A DNA stretch of 15,521 bases from Candidatus Omnitrophota bacterium (lineage in GTDB: Bacteria > Omnitrophota > Gorgyraeia > Duberdicusellales > 4484-171): assembly GCA_023227945.1 (NCBI GenBank), contig JALOCC010000047.1, positions 1-15,521 on the forward strand. Reading direction: 5' to 3'. How positions within the stretch are numbered: position 1 is the stretch's first letter; every line of letters begins with the position of its first letter. The notes beneath the pieces are model-generated. The model was not told where the DNA came from, ran no database searches, and saw only the letters and a list, made by a program, of their open reading frames with translations. Below, piece after piece: positions 7,242 to 15,436 of this stretch. A program made the position numbers and the translations under genes.

Positions 7242-7790
7242 ATGCCTACTCTTAATGCAGATGCACTGAAAATCGGCTATGTAATTTTGGCAGCTACGCA
7301 TAAACCTGCTATTGAAGTGTTTCAGCGCAAAACCGGATACGGTGATAGTGCTAAATGGACACATGTGGCCGGAAGCATCGGCGGTTATGACACGGTAGAG
7401 GCAGCAGTGCCGAGATCAAGAGTAGTAAATCTACAGAAAGAATATGTTGATAGAGGCATTGAGATTAAAGTTATGCGAAGAAAGGGTCAAAAGGAACATA
7501 AGCGCTACAAAGTAGCTCTCTGGTGGGCTACGATGAATAACTTGCCGTATGATGCGTTGGAGTTCTTTTGGTTTCCATTATCTATAATCTGTGGCAAGCT
7601 TGGTTTAGTCCTGCATAGATTCTTTAGCAGTAACAAAAGATTTATTTGTTCAGAATTAATAGCAGCGGGGTTTTATAAGGAAGGAGATTATCTTTTTGGA
7701 AAACCGCAACAAGAAGTGCTTCCCGCCGACTTTGACAATCCTGCCTTGTTTGAAGAAATAAAAGACATTTGGTTGACGGATAAGCAATAG
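7242..7790 (+). CDS. YiiX/YebB-like permuted papain-fold (NlpC/P60-type) cysteine hydrolase
   Basis: This 182-aa protein has the order typical of permuted NlpC/P60 proteins of the YiiX/YaeF group. First comes a GYVIL beta strand (12-16). The catalytic His follows in KWTHVA (H41), with TVEA (51-54) soon after, where YiiX relatives have a conserved Glu. The Cys comes near the C-terminus in FICSELIAAGFY (C136). Enzymes of this group act on amide or thioester bonds in peptides or lipids. There is no signal peptide, but a hydrophobic stretch around 107-128 could bind membrane. The gene begins 10 bp after the repeat-protein gene. The substrate is unknown. Confidence 0.75.
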   Translation: MPTLNADALKIGYVILAATHKPAIEVFQRKTGYGDSAKWTHVAGSIGGYDTVEAAVPRSRVVNLQKEYVDRGIEIKVMRRKGQKEHKRYKVALWWATMNNLPYDALEFFWFPLSIICGKLGLVLHRFFSSNKRFICSELIAAGFYKEGDYLFGKPQQEVLPADFDNPALFEEIKDIWLTDKQ

Positions 7791-7827
7791 AGAATGTTTT
7801 GTAATTAAGCGGCGCTTCACTATAAAA

Positions 7828-7846
7828 TTGTCCGATAATCGGACAA
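7828..7846. promoter_or_regulatory. Perfect 19-bp palindrome, candidate operator
   Basis: TTGTCCGATAATCGGACAA has 9-bp arms around a single central A. It is centred about 65 bp upstream of the predicted transcription start of the heat-shock operon and 18 bp upstream of the -35 box, a typical activator position. The odd-spaced symmetry indicates a dimeric protein site rather than a terminator. It matches neither CIRCE nor the HspR HAIR consensus. Confidence 0.6.
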
Positions 7847-7864
7847 AAATGTTCTAAAAAAGAC

Positions 7865-7895
7865 TTGACAAGAAAAATAAGTTGTAGTATATAAT
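7865..7895 (+). promoter_or_regulatory. Sigma70-like promoter of the heat-shock operon
   Basis: A consensus -35 TTGACA (7865-7870) is followed by TATATA (7888-7893, 17-bp spacer) overlapping a perfect TATAAT (7890-7895, 19-bp spacer). The -35 is embedded in a small palindrome, CTTGACAAG (7864-7872), which could be an operator half. Transcription should start near 7899-7903, at or just inside the first codons of the regulator gene. Confidence 0.7.
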
Positions 7896-7900
7896 TTACT

Positions 7901-8197
7901 GTGAAAAAGATGAAGCCAGTACTTTATAATGAAGAATTCGCGATTAAGTTTGATGAACCGATTATGCCCGCCACTGTTGTTTCTCGGCTCTTGGGTATTC
8001 CGGTGTGGGCTCTCAAGAGAATTGATAAGGAAGGAATTGTTTCTCCGCTGCGTAAAAAAGATAAAATGCGCCTCTATTCTAAGAATGAACTTAATAGACT
8101 AAAACACGTCTGGTACCTAATGAAGGAAAAGAAGGTAAAAATTACCGGCTTAAAAGTTGTTTTAGAGTTAGAAAAAAAGCTTCATCGCAAAGGGTAA
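7901..8197 (+). CDS. MerR-superfamily (HspR-like) transcriptional regulator
   Basis: This 98-aa protein has a MerR-type winged helix-turn-helix. The helix-turn-helix is MPATVVSRLLGIPVWALKRI (about 23-42), followed by EGIVSPLRK and the wing closing in RLYSKNELNRL (57-67). A C-terminal basic helix (68-98) could dimerise. HspR, a MerR-family repressor of dnaK/hsp20/clp genes, is the closest match in context because this gene heads an hsp20-groES-groEL cluster. There are no effector-binding cysteines. The start is either GTG 7901 or ATG 7910. With the promoter's -10 ending at 7895, the mRNA would carry almost no leader, and there is no SD. Autoregulation of the operon is inferred. Confidence 0.75.
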   Translation: MKKMKPVLYNEEFAIKFDEPIMPATVVSRLLGIPVWALKRIDKEGIVSPLRKKDKMRLYSKNELNRLKHVWYLMKEKKVKITGLKVVLELEKKLHRKG

Positions 8198-8215
8198 ATT
8201 TTTTTTCATTGTAAA

Positions 8216-8242
8216 TTAGCAGTCTAAGAGGCAAAGTGCCAA
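8216..8242. promoter_or_regulatory. CIRCE-like element upstream of hsp20
   Basis: TTAGCAGTC (8216-8224), a 9-bp spacer, then AAGTGCCAA (8234-8242) matches the CIRCE consensus TTAGCACTC-N9-GAGTGCTAA at 15 of 18 positions with the exact spacing. CIRCE is bound by the HrcA repressor and typically controls groESL and dnaK operons. The two arms are only 6 of 9 complementary to each other, so the copy is degenerate. No hrcA gene is in the window. I saw no clear promoter just upstream. Confidence 0.5.
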
Positions 8243-8271
8243 GATTAACAGAGTAGGGGGAGGTGATTTGT

Positions 8272-8742
8272 ATGGACTTAGTTCCTTGGAAACCATTAGA
8301 CCGTTTATGGGATCCATTCTCTGAAATTGAGCAACTTCAGGAACGCATGAACAGCCTTTTTAGTTCCTCGCTTGCCCGGTTTCCCGAGAAAAAAGGACAG
8401 ATGATGTTTAAAGGGTGGGGCCCTGAAGTGGATATCCACGATCTCAAAGATAAGGTAATGGTTAAGGCGGATATCCCAGGCATGGAAAAGAAAGATTTTG
8501 ATATTTCAGTGTATGGTAACACCCTGGTTATTAAGGGAGAAAAGAAACACGTGCAAGAGATTAAAGAAAAGGATTGTGTGCGTTCAGAAAGATTTTATGG
8601 CAGCTTTAACCGCATGGTTACTCTTCCGGCAGAAGTTGATGACCGCAGAGTAAAAGCAACATATAAGGACGGGGTATTAGAGCTTATTCTTCCCAAAAAG
8701 AAAGGCTCACGATACCGTAATATTAAAGTCGAAGTAAAATAA
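8272..8742 (+). CDS. hsp20: Hsp20/alpha-crystallin small heat-shock protein
   Basis: This 156-aa cytoplasmic chaperone holds unfolding proteins for refolding by other chaperones. A short N-terminal arm (1-45), with the WDPFSEIEQLQERMNSLF pattern common in class A Hsp20s, precedes an alpha-crystallin domain from about residue 49. That domain has PEVDI, then DIPGMEKKDFDI, LVIKGEKK and the closing GVLELILPK motif. I chose ATG 8272 because GGGGGAGG (8256-8263) is the SD; the GTG at 8263 overlaps that SD. It follows the MerR-like gene by 74 bp, with a CIRCE-like element in the gap, and precedes groES by 65 bp. It is thus the first effector of the operon. Confidence 0.93.
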   Translation: MDLVPWKPLDRLWDPFSEIEQLQERMNSLFSSSLARFPEKKGQMMFKGWGPEVDIHDLKDKVMVKADIPGMEKKDFDISVYGNTLVIKGEKKHVQEIKEKDCVRSERFYGSFNRMVTLPAEVDDRRVKATYKDGVLELILPKKKGSRYRNIKVEVK

Positions 8743-8765
8743 ATAATACAAAGAAAACTTAAATC

Positions 8766-8795
8766 TTATTTTTTCATTCATTGTAGAGGAGGTGA
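8766..8795 (+). promoter_or_regulatory. fourU-like RNA thermometer candidate upstream of groES
   Basis: In RNA, UUAUUUUUUC (8766-8775) pairs without a gap to GAGGAGGUGA (8786-8795): ten pairs, five Watson-Crick and five G-U, across a 10-nt loop. The 3' arm is the full SD region, so the ribosome site would be masked at low temperature and opened by heat. This is the logic of fourU thermometers. The masked SD lies 12 nt before ATG 8808; the core groES start at 8946 has its own unmasked SD. Confidence 0.5.
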
Positions 8796-8807
8796 CTAAT
8801 CTTTGCT

Positions 8808-8945
8808 ATGAAGAAACGAAAAACTGTCGCTAAAAAGAAACCTTTAGCACGAACAAAAACTCTAAAGGAAAGGCCCGTTGAGGAAAAGCAGGAAGTGAAA
8901 TCAGAGATAACACAACAGAATGTTCAAGGAAAGGAGGAGGTGTCT
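8808..8945 (+). other. In-frame basic N-terminal extension ahead of groES
   Basis: Forty-six codons run from ATG 8808 straight into the groES frame. The encoded stretch is Lys/Arg-rich at first ([20 protein letters not shown]) and then mixed-charge, with no sign of fold, signal peptide or membrane segment. An SD (GAGGAGGTGA, 8786-8795) lies 12 nt before it, which is longer than optimal. It may be a disordered extension of a longer GroES isoform, or a leader peptide whose translation feeds the internal start at 8946. Confidence 0.45.
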
Positions 8946-10879
<1,934 letters not shown>

Positions 10880-10902
10880 TCGCAACTAAAGGTTAAAAAT
10901 AG

Positions 10903-10937
10903 AGGGCTGCTGTCATTATTAATGGTGGCAGCCCTTT
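10903..10937 (+). terminator. Hairpin terminator of the groEL operon
   Basis: AGGGCTGC (10903-10910) pairs with GCAGCCCT (10928-10935). Pairing continues inward with G-U pairs to a 3-nt ATT loop at 10918-10920, giving a stem of about 15 bp. The T-run after it is short (TTT then A), so it is a plausible but not textbook intrinsic terminator, 23 bp after the groEL stop. Confidence 0.65.
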
Positions 10938-10985
10938 ATCGCTAAAGCTGAAGAAAAAATCAGATTGAAAGAGAAATAAATAACC

Positions 10986-11165
10986 ATGCAAGAAAATATA
11001 CTTAAAAACATAGATATTATAGCATTGCAGAAGGAATATGGTGCGTTGAAACACTCAAATGGTAATTATCGTTGTCGTAAATGCCTCATGACCGACGGTT
11101 ATGCTGAAGAAGAAAAGAAATGCCGCTGGTGCGGCCAGGACCTTTTTGAGATGGATAAGGTATGA
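10986..11165 (+). CDS. Small zinc-ribbon protein, 59 aa
   Basis: This 59-codon frame begins at ATG 10986 and encodes two CxxC knuckles: C30/C33 in YRCRKCLM and C46/C49 in KKCRWCGQD. That is a complete four-Cys zinc ribbon in the C-terminal half, behind a short helix. The regular CxxC spacing and the ATGA overlap with the next small gene (11162-11165) argue that it is real. No strong SD is visible. The function is unknown; zinc ribbons of this size usually bind nucleic acid or protein partners. Confidence 0.6.
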   Translation: MQENILKNIDIIALQKEYGALKHSNGNYRCRKCLMTDGYAEEEKKCRWCGQDLFEMDKV

Positions 11166-11329
11166 GCTCTAAGAAACAGTTACAGATTAAATTCAGGCAA
11201 AAATTAAAGAGGCGCCGCAGGCGGCTTAAGCTTTTAGAAAAAGGCATTGATCCGAAAGATTATTTTTGCGGAAGATATTTTATAAAGGATAAATCAAAAC
11301 CACAATGGGAAGAAAGCCAAAAATTGTAA
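11162..11329 (+). CDS. Small basic protein, 55 aa
   Basis: The start ATG overlaps the stop of the zinc-ribbon gene (ATGA), suggesting translational coupling. The product is strongly basic, with a run of five Arg in KLKRRRRRLKLLEKG (15-29) and a single Cys in DYFCGRYF. I do not recognise a family. The Arg-rich helix suggests RNA or ribosome contact, which is inference. Its 3' end overlaps the next gene by 25 bp (11305-11329). Confidence 0.5.
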   Translation: MSSKKQLQIKFRQKLKRRRRRLKLLEKGIDPKDYFCGRYFIKDKSKPQWEESQKL

Positions 11330-11598
11330 CGAGGGATAGCCCCAATAAAGAAAATCCGTGTTGCCAGGCGCTTAACAAACAAAAAACAGAGATAGAGAAT
11401 TATATCATTCAACTTATTGAAGCCCGGGAGGATTTTATCAAAACCAAATGGGCCTGGGGGATTATTAAGGCAATCGAGCCGATCTCAGAAACAAAGGTTG
11501 CTAAGAACAAAAAAATAATTTTATGCAAGGAATGCGAAGCTTATGTTACGCCACGAAAAAGGCTGGCAGAGCTGGTTGTATTAGGAAGCAAAGACTAA
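11305..11598 (+). CDS. Hypothetical protein with paired cysteines, 97 aa
   Basis: This 97-residue protein is not recognised. It has CC at 19-20 and a CKEC knuckle (C74/C77), with a helical, possibly coiled stretch between (about 24-60, containing KTEIENYIIQLIEAREDF). The four cysteines could form one zinc site pairing the two ends of the chain. It overlaps the 55-aa gene by 25 bp, and a further small Cys protein follows 17 bp after its stop. No good SD is visible, so translation probably relies on coupling to the upstream frame. Confidence 0.6.
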   Translation: MGRKPKIVTRDSPNKENPCCQALNKQKTEIENYIIQLIEAREDFIKTKWAWGIIKAIEPISETKVAKNKKIILCKECEAYVTPRKRLAELVVLGSKD

Positions 11599-11615
11599 GT
11601 ACTAGATAGTGAATT

Positions 11616-11813
11616 ATGCCTATGAATGGAAAGATTAGGTGTCCTTGTTGCGAGAAAATTTTTAATTCCCCAGCTAACTGTAACGTCAAAGATAACCTAG
11701 AATGCCCTTCGTGCTTTACTAAATTGGAGATTACTCAAACTTCTCCTGTTCAAGTAAAAATAGCTGGAGAAATCGATGATTATATGTACGAAGAATATGG
11801 TGGCTGGGACTAA
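11616..11813 (+). CDS. Small CxxC zinc-ribbon protein resembling LysW
   Basis: This 65-residue protein has RCPCC (C9, C12) and ECPSC (C30, C33) knuckles, a strand-rich segment, and an acidic C-terminus EEYGGWD. The layout recalls LysW, the amino-group carrier protein of lysine/arginine biosynthesis, which is a short zinc ribbon ending EDWGE. However, the terminal Glu that LysW uses for attachment is Asp here, and no LysX/ArgX ligase or other pathway genes are nearby. A generic zinc-ribbon protein is therefore more likely. The start could also be ATG 11622. There is no clear SD. Confidence 0.6.
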   Translation: MPMNGKIRCPCCEKIFNSPANCNVKDNLECPSCFTKLEITQTSPVQVKIAGEIDDYMYEEYGGWD

Positions 11814-11844
11814 ATAAGCCTCACTTTATTGGAGGTAAATAGAG

Positions 11845-12381
11845 ATGAAAAAAGATTTGAAGTGCAGAAAACATAAATATATAGGTAAGCGAATAGAAGG
11901 TATCCCATCGCAGTCAGGTTTACCCATAGAATGTAAGATTTGTGGCAAAATGTATTTTTCCGATAGTCCTTTGGTTTTTAGAACAACATCTCTTAAGAAA
12001 GTAACTATCTGTAATGCTTGCCAGGAAAAGTTGCATTGCGCTAAATGCAAACAGAAATTCATATTAAAGAAATTTTTTGTTGCAGAGTGCACGCAGTGCG
12101 GGGATTTAGAATTCTACTGTAAAAAGTGCAGCAAAAAATTACCTACTTTGCCATTGGGCCGTGAACCACACGAAGAAATTTTGCGTAAGATGCAGAAGAT
12201 TTTAAAGGAATACATGCCGGATATAGGCGATAACTTGCCCAAGGATTTGAAAGACCTTAAAAAATTTAAAGGTTTCGGAGATATTCCTTCGTACCTTTTT
12301 CTCCATTTCAATATCATTCTACCTCCTGATTTTAACAAGTTTGAGGAGGAGGACGATGATGCGGATTGGTGGAAAAAATAA
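11845..12381 (+). CDS. Multi-zinc-ribbon protein with acidic tail, 178 aa
   Basis: This 178-aa protein has five CxxC pairs: 30/33, 56/59, 65/68, 82/85 and 92/95, with a further C7. It would bind at least two zinc ions in the N-terminal 100 residues. The C-terminal part is helical, with a lysine-rich KDLKDLKKFKGFGD stretch, and ends in an acidic EEEDDDADWW tail. The SD is GGAGG (11831-11835), nine bases ahead of ATG 11845, which makes it the best-initiated gene in this cluster. I recognise no family. The zinc-ribbon string suggests a nucleic-acid or protein adaptor. Confidence 0.7.
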   Translation: MKKDLKCRKHKYIGKRIEGIPSQSGLPIECKICGKMYFSDSPLVFRTTSLKKVTICNACQEKLHCAKCKQKFILKKFFVAECTQCGDLEFYCKKCSKKLPTLPLGREPHEEILRKMQKILKEYMPDIGDNLPKDLKDLKKFKGFGDIPSYLFLHFNIILPPDFNKFEEEDDDADWWKK

Positions 12382-12538
12382 GATTATCGATACTCTGGTG
12401 AATAAATACATCTCGTATCTAATGGTAACTGTGCCTAAAAAAGAATATTCCGAACAACTCATTCTTAAAAATAGATACGGAAAGCAAAATTATAAAGAAA
12501 GAAGAAATGAGAAAGCAGCTCGGCTTAAAGCGGGATAA
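12356..12538 (+). CDS. Possible small basic protein, 60 aa
   Basis: This frame overlaps the end of the multi-zinc-ribbon gene by 26 bp. ATG 12356 or 12359 follows GAGGAGGAGG (12343-12352), which looks like a perfect SD, but those same bases encode the Glu-rich tail of the upstream protein and may be coincidental. The product is basic and Lys/Arg-rich with no recognisable domain. Existence is uncertain. Confidence 0.35.
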   Translation: MMRIGGKNKIIDTLVNKYISYLMVTVPKKEYSEQLILKNRYGKQNYKERRNEKAARLKAG

Positions 12539-12659
12539 GAGATTATCTCTGATTGAAATTATGGCGGACCTTTCTGGACAGGCTAGTACTGTGGGGATGT
12601 CGGCATGGCTGCCGCCCGCATCAATTTCCAGGTTTAGGAAAGATATTTCTCCAAAGTAG
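12507..12659 (+). CDS. Possible very small ORF, 50 aa
   Basis: A 50-codon frame starts at ATG 12507 (with a second in-frame ATG at 12561) and overlaps the preceding candidate by 32 bp. The product begins MRKQLGLKRDKRLSLIEIM and has no recognisable domain, no cysteines and no clear SD. It is the only frame I can see that would cover the otherwise gene-free 12539-12701 stretch. It may be the decayed end of a former gene. Confidence 0.2.
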   Translation: MRKQLGLKRDKRLSLIEIMADLSGQASTVGMSAWLPPASISRFRKDISPK

Positions 12660-12701
12660 AAATTGGTGTTTTGTAGAATGCCATGATTGAAAGAATAAAG
12701 G

Positions 12702-12923
12702 ATGTGGGACGATAGAGAAGAGGAACAAGCCAGGCAGTTTGAAAAAATGACTGCCACGCATTTGTATTGCAACAATTGCGGCAGGTCAATGCCGGTGCAA
12801 GAAACACTGCTTTTGGTATTACCTGATGGCGAACTATACGATTATCGCTGCGCCAAATGCCACGAATCAGTCGGTACGCGCAAGGAAACAAAAAGGCCGT
12901 CTTTAGAAATAAAGGGCGAGTAA
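12702..12923 (+). CDS. Zinc-ribbon protein, 73 aa
   Basis: This 73-residue protein carries YCNNCG (C23, C26) and RCAKCH (C50, C53), a standard four-Cys zinc ribbon separated by a hydrophobic LLLVLPDGELYDY hairpin. A charged N-terminal helix precedes it. ATG 12702 has AAAGG immediately upstream, which is too close to be ideal; ATG 12747 is an alternative start that keeps the zinc ribbon intact. It sits 9 bp before the PlsC-like gene. The function is unknown. Confidence 0.65.
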   Translation: MWDDREEEQARQFEKMTATHLYCNNCGRSMPVQETLLLVLPDGELYDYRCAKCHESVGTRKETKRPSLEIKGE

Positions 12924-12932
12924 ATTCAATAT

Positions 12933-13565
12933 ATGGACATTAGTAAATGCATTTACAGGGTTTCTCAAGGCTTATTTTTTGTAATATTAAAATTATTTTT
13001 CCGATTAGAAATAAAAGGAAAGGGAAATATACCTCAAAATGGTCCCGCCATATTAGTAGCCAATCACTTCAGCCTACTTGATCCATTCGTAGTCACCTGT
13101 TGCACAAACCGCATAATCCATTGGTTAGTAGCAAGCTGGGTTTTTCGCATTAAACCTTTCTCTTTTTTTGCCAAACGAGTCCCTTTTTTTAAAGTAGAGC
13201 CGGGTAAAGGCAATAATAGAGAAGCACTTAAACAGGCTACGAATCTTTTAAGCCAAAACCGGATTATCGGCGTATTTCCCGAGGGTAAATTATCAAGGAA
13301 CGGAGAATTAAATCCCTTTCTTTCTGGAGCCGCTTATATAGGAATTAAATCTAAAGCTCCCATTATCCCTTTATATATAGATGGCACTTATAAAGCATTT
13401 AAGGGAGAGAATAATTTTTTGAAATGGCCTAAAATTTGCGTTATAATTGGAGGAAAATTTTCTCTTAATGGGGTTTATAACCCTGCTTATAAAGATGATA
13501 TTGAGAAAGGTAGCGAATTTATTAAAAATAGAATTGCTGAGTTAAAAAAGGAGGTCAAAATATGA
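12933..13565 (+). CDS. plsC: 1-acyl-sn-glycerol-3-phosphate acyltransferase (PlsC family)
   Basis: This 210-aa LPLAT-family enzyme moves an acyl chain from acyl-ACP or acyl-CoA onto lysophosphatidic acid in membrane phospholipid synthesis. The catalytic NHxxxxD motif is NHFSLLD (N44, H45, D50). Motif III is FPEGKLSRNG (115-124), in place of the commoner FPEGTRS form, and APIIPLYIDGT (142-152) is motif IV. A hydrophobic N-terminal helix (10-25) would anchor it to the inner membrane. The stop overlaps the MoxR start as ATGA (13562-13565). It could act on another lysolipid, since the family is broad. Confidence 0.88.
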   Translation: MDISKCIYRVSQGLFFVILKLFFRLEIKGKGNIPQNGPAILVANHFSLLDPFVVTCCTNRIIHWLVASWVFRIKPFSFFAKRVPFFKVEPGKGNNREALKQATNLLSQNRIIGVFPEGKLSRNGELNPFLSGAAYIGIKSKAPIIPLYIDGTYKAFKGENNFLKWPKICVIIGGKFSLNGVYNPAYKDDIEKGSEFIKNRIAELKKEVKI

Positions 13566-14557
13566 ACTATACAGGTGTAACTGCAATTAATGAGAAAGTA
13601 AAGCAGGAGAGCAGTTTTGTCATAAGTCTAAAGCAGGAGATAGAGAAAGTTATTGTTGGGCAAAAATATTTAATTGAGCGGCTTTTAGTCGGGCTTTTAG
13701 CTAATGGCCATGTGCTTGTTGAGGGAGTGCCGGGTCTTGCCAAAACACTTTCCGTAAGGACCCTCGCTGGCGCAATAAATGTTAAATTCCAGAGAATTCA
13801 ATTTACGCCTGATCTTTTGCCTGCGGACTTAATCGGCACGCTTATTTATGACCCCCGCAGCTGCGCTTTTTCTACTAAAAAAGGCCCTATTTTTGCAAAC
13901 ATAATTTTGGCTGATGAGATTAACCGTGCCCCGGCAAAAGTACAGAGTGCGCTCTTAGAGGCAATGCAGGAGAGGCAGGTCACTATCGGCGAGAATACTT
14001 TTAAATTAGATGAGCCGTTTTTGGTGATGGCTACGCAGAACCCTATAGAACAGGAGGGGACATATCCTTTACCCGAAGCTCAAGTTGATAGGTTTATGCT
14101 AAAAATCAACATCACCTATCCGAATAAAGACGAAGAGCACAAGATTCTAAAAGAAATGAGTGTAACCGATAAGGAGATAAAAGTTTCTCCTGTGGTTGGG
14201 CCTGACGATATCAAGCGCGCCCGCAAAGTAGTCAATGAGATTTATATGGATGAGAAGCTTGAGAAATACATCCTTGATATTGTGTTTGCGACCAGAGAGC
14301 CAGCCAAATATAAACTGCAGGATTTAACCAGCTTAATCCAATATGGCGCCTCGCCCCGCGCAAGCATTTATTTAACCCTTGCCTCAAAGGCCTATGCCTT
14401 TATTCAAGGCAGGGGTTACGTTACTCCTCAGGATGTTAAGTCCATCGGCCCTGATATCTTAAGGCACAGGGTGATTGTTAGTTATGAGGCAGAAGCAGAA
14501 GAAAAGACATCCGAAGATATTATCAAGAGAATATTTGATGAGGTTGAGGTTCCTTAA
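13562..14557 (+). CDS. MoxR-family AAA+ ATPase
   Basis: This 331-aa MoxR ATPase is thought to act as a chaperone or assembly factor working with vWA-domain proteins. Walker A is GVPGLAKT (55-62). Walker B is IILADEINRA (D118, E119). Sensor 1 sits in MATQNPIEQEGTYPLPEAQ (N160), and the C-terminal lid contains GASPRASIYL. The start ATG overlaps the plsC stop, and AGGAGG (13549-13554) lies seven bases upstream. The DUF58 gene starts directly after the stop codon. MoxR-DUF58 pairs are a standard operon unit, often followed by membrane and vWA proteins. Confidence 0.95.
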   Translation: MNYTGVTAINEKVKQESSFVISLKQEIEKVIVGQKYLIERLLVGLLANGHVLVEGVPGLAKTLSVRTLAGAINVKFQRIQFTPDLLPADLIGTLIYDPRSCAFSTKKGPIFANIILADEINRAPAKVQSALLEAMQERQVTIGENTFKLDEPFLVMATQNPIEQEGTYPLPEAQVDRFMLKINITYPNKDEEHKILKEMSVTDKEIKVSPVVGPDDIKRARKVVNEIYMDEKLEKYILDIVFATREPAKYKLQDLTSLIQYGASPRASIYLTLASKAYAFIQGRGYVTPQDVKSIGPDILRHRVIVSYEAEAEEKTSEDIIKRIFDEVEVP

Positions 14558-15436
14558 ATGATTCCCAAAGAAGTTTTACGAGAGATAAGACGCATCCAGA
14601 TAACTACCTCGCGCATGGTTACTGATGTATTCTCCGGACAATACCAGAGCGTGTTTAAAGGTAGGGGCATGGAGTTTGATGAGGTAAGGGAGTATCAAGT
14701 AGGCGATGAAATACGCTCAATTGACTGGAACGTGACTGCGCGCATGGGTCATCCCTATATCAAAAAGTTTATGGAAGAAAGAGAATTGACGGTAATGTTG
14801 TTGCTGGACTTGTCTGGCTCTTCCTATTTCGGCACAGTCAATAAACTAAAAAGGCAGATTGCCGCGGAGATTTGCTCGGTCTTGGCTTTTTCGGCAATCC
14901 GTAATAACGATAAAGTAGGGCTGATTATTTTTACTGATAAAATCGAGAAATTCGTCCCAGCCAAAAAAGGGATTAGCCATGTTTTGCGCATCATAAGAGA
15001 GGCATTGTATTTTAACCCGCAAGGCAGAAAAACAGATATACCCGCGGCCTTAGAATATCTTAATAAGATGTGCAAGCGCAGCACAGTTACTTTTATCGTC
15101 TCCGATTTCTACGATGCTAACTTCGAGAAGCCGCTTTCCATTGCCAACAAGCGCCATGACCTGGTGAGCATTACCATAACTGACCCTAAGGAGTTGGATT
15201 TGCCTAATATAGGTATGGCTCAGTTTGATGATCCAGAAACCGGCAAGACATTTAATCTTGATACCTCAAATGAAGCCTTGCGCCGGAATTTCCGGGAGAA
15301 CGCCTTAAGGATAACAAGCGAACGCAAGAAAACATTTGATAGGTTGGGAGTAGATAATGTAGATATTCGCTGCGATATCCCCTATAACCGTACCTTATTT
15401 AAGTTTTTCCGCATGCGGGAAAGGAGGTTACGTTAA
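14558..15436 (+). CDS. DUF58 protein with vWA-like fold
   Basis: This 292-aa protein has the DUF58 signature around EYQVGDEIRSIDWNVTARMG (45-64). It is followed by a von Willebrand A-like domain whose metal-binding DxSxS motif is intact in DLSGS (84-88). FIVSDFYD further along supplies a later acidic position. It is predicted cytoplasmic, or peripheral through later operon members. It starts directly after the MoxR stop and is the expected MoxR partner. The exact client process is unknown; related operons have been linked to envelope integrity and stress. Confidence 0.93.
   Translation: MIPKEVLREIRRIQITTSRMVTDVFSGQYQSVFKGRGMEFDEVREYQVGDEIRSIDWNVTARMGHPYIKKFMEERELTVMLLLDLSGSSYFGTVNKLKRQIAAEICSVLAFSAIRNNDKVGLIIFTDKIEKFVPAKKGISHVLRIIREALYFNPQGRKTDIPAALEYLNKMCKRSTVTFIVSDFYDANFEKPLSIANKRHDLVSITITDPKELDLPNIGMAQFDDPETGKTFNLDTSNEALRRNFRENALRITSERKKTFDRLGVDNVDIRCDIPYNRTLFKFFRMRERRLR

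Noticed and set aside
7828..7846. Reading the 19-bp palindrome as a terminator for the YiiX-like gene
   Set aside because: On the + strand no T-run follows (AAAAATG), and the central loop is too small for a stable stem-loop of full length; an operator fits better.
7791..7900. HspR HAIR element (CTTGAGT-N7-ACTCAAG) ahead of the MerR-like gene
   Set aside because: Only a short CTTGACAAG palindrome over the -35 box was found; the full HAIR consensus is absent.
8263..8271. GTG start for hsp20
   Set aside because: The GTG overlaps the SD itself, whereas ATG 8272 has proper spacing and gives the usual N-terminus.
12419..12775. 118-codon minus-strand frame covering the gap before the 73-aa zinc-ribbon gene
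   Set aside because: Low-complexity Ser/Ile/Phe-rich product, no SD, and it runs against every supported gene in the window; a small possibility remains that it is real.
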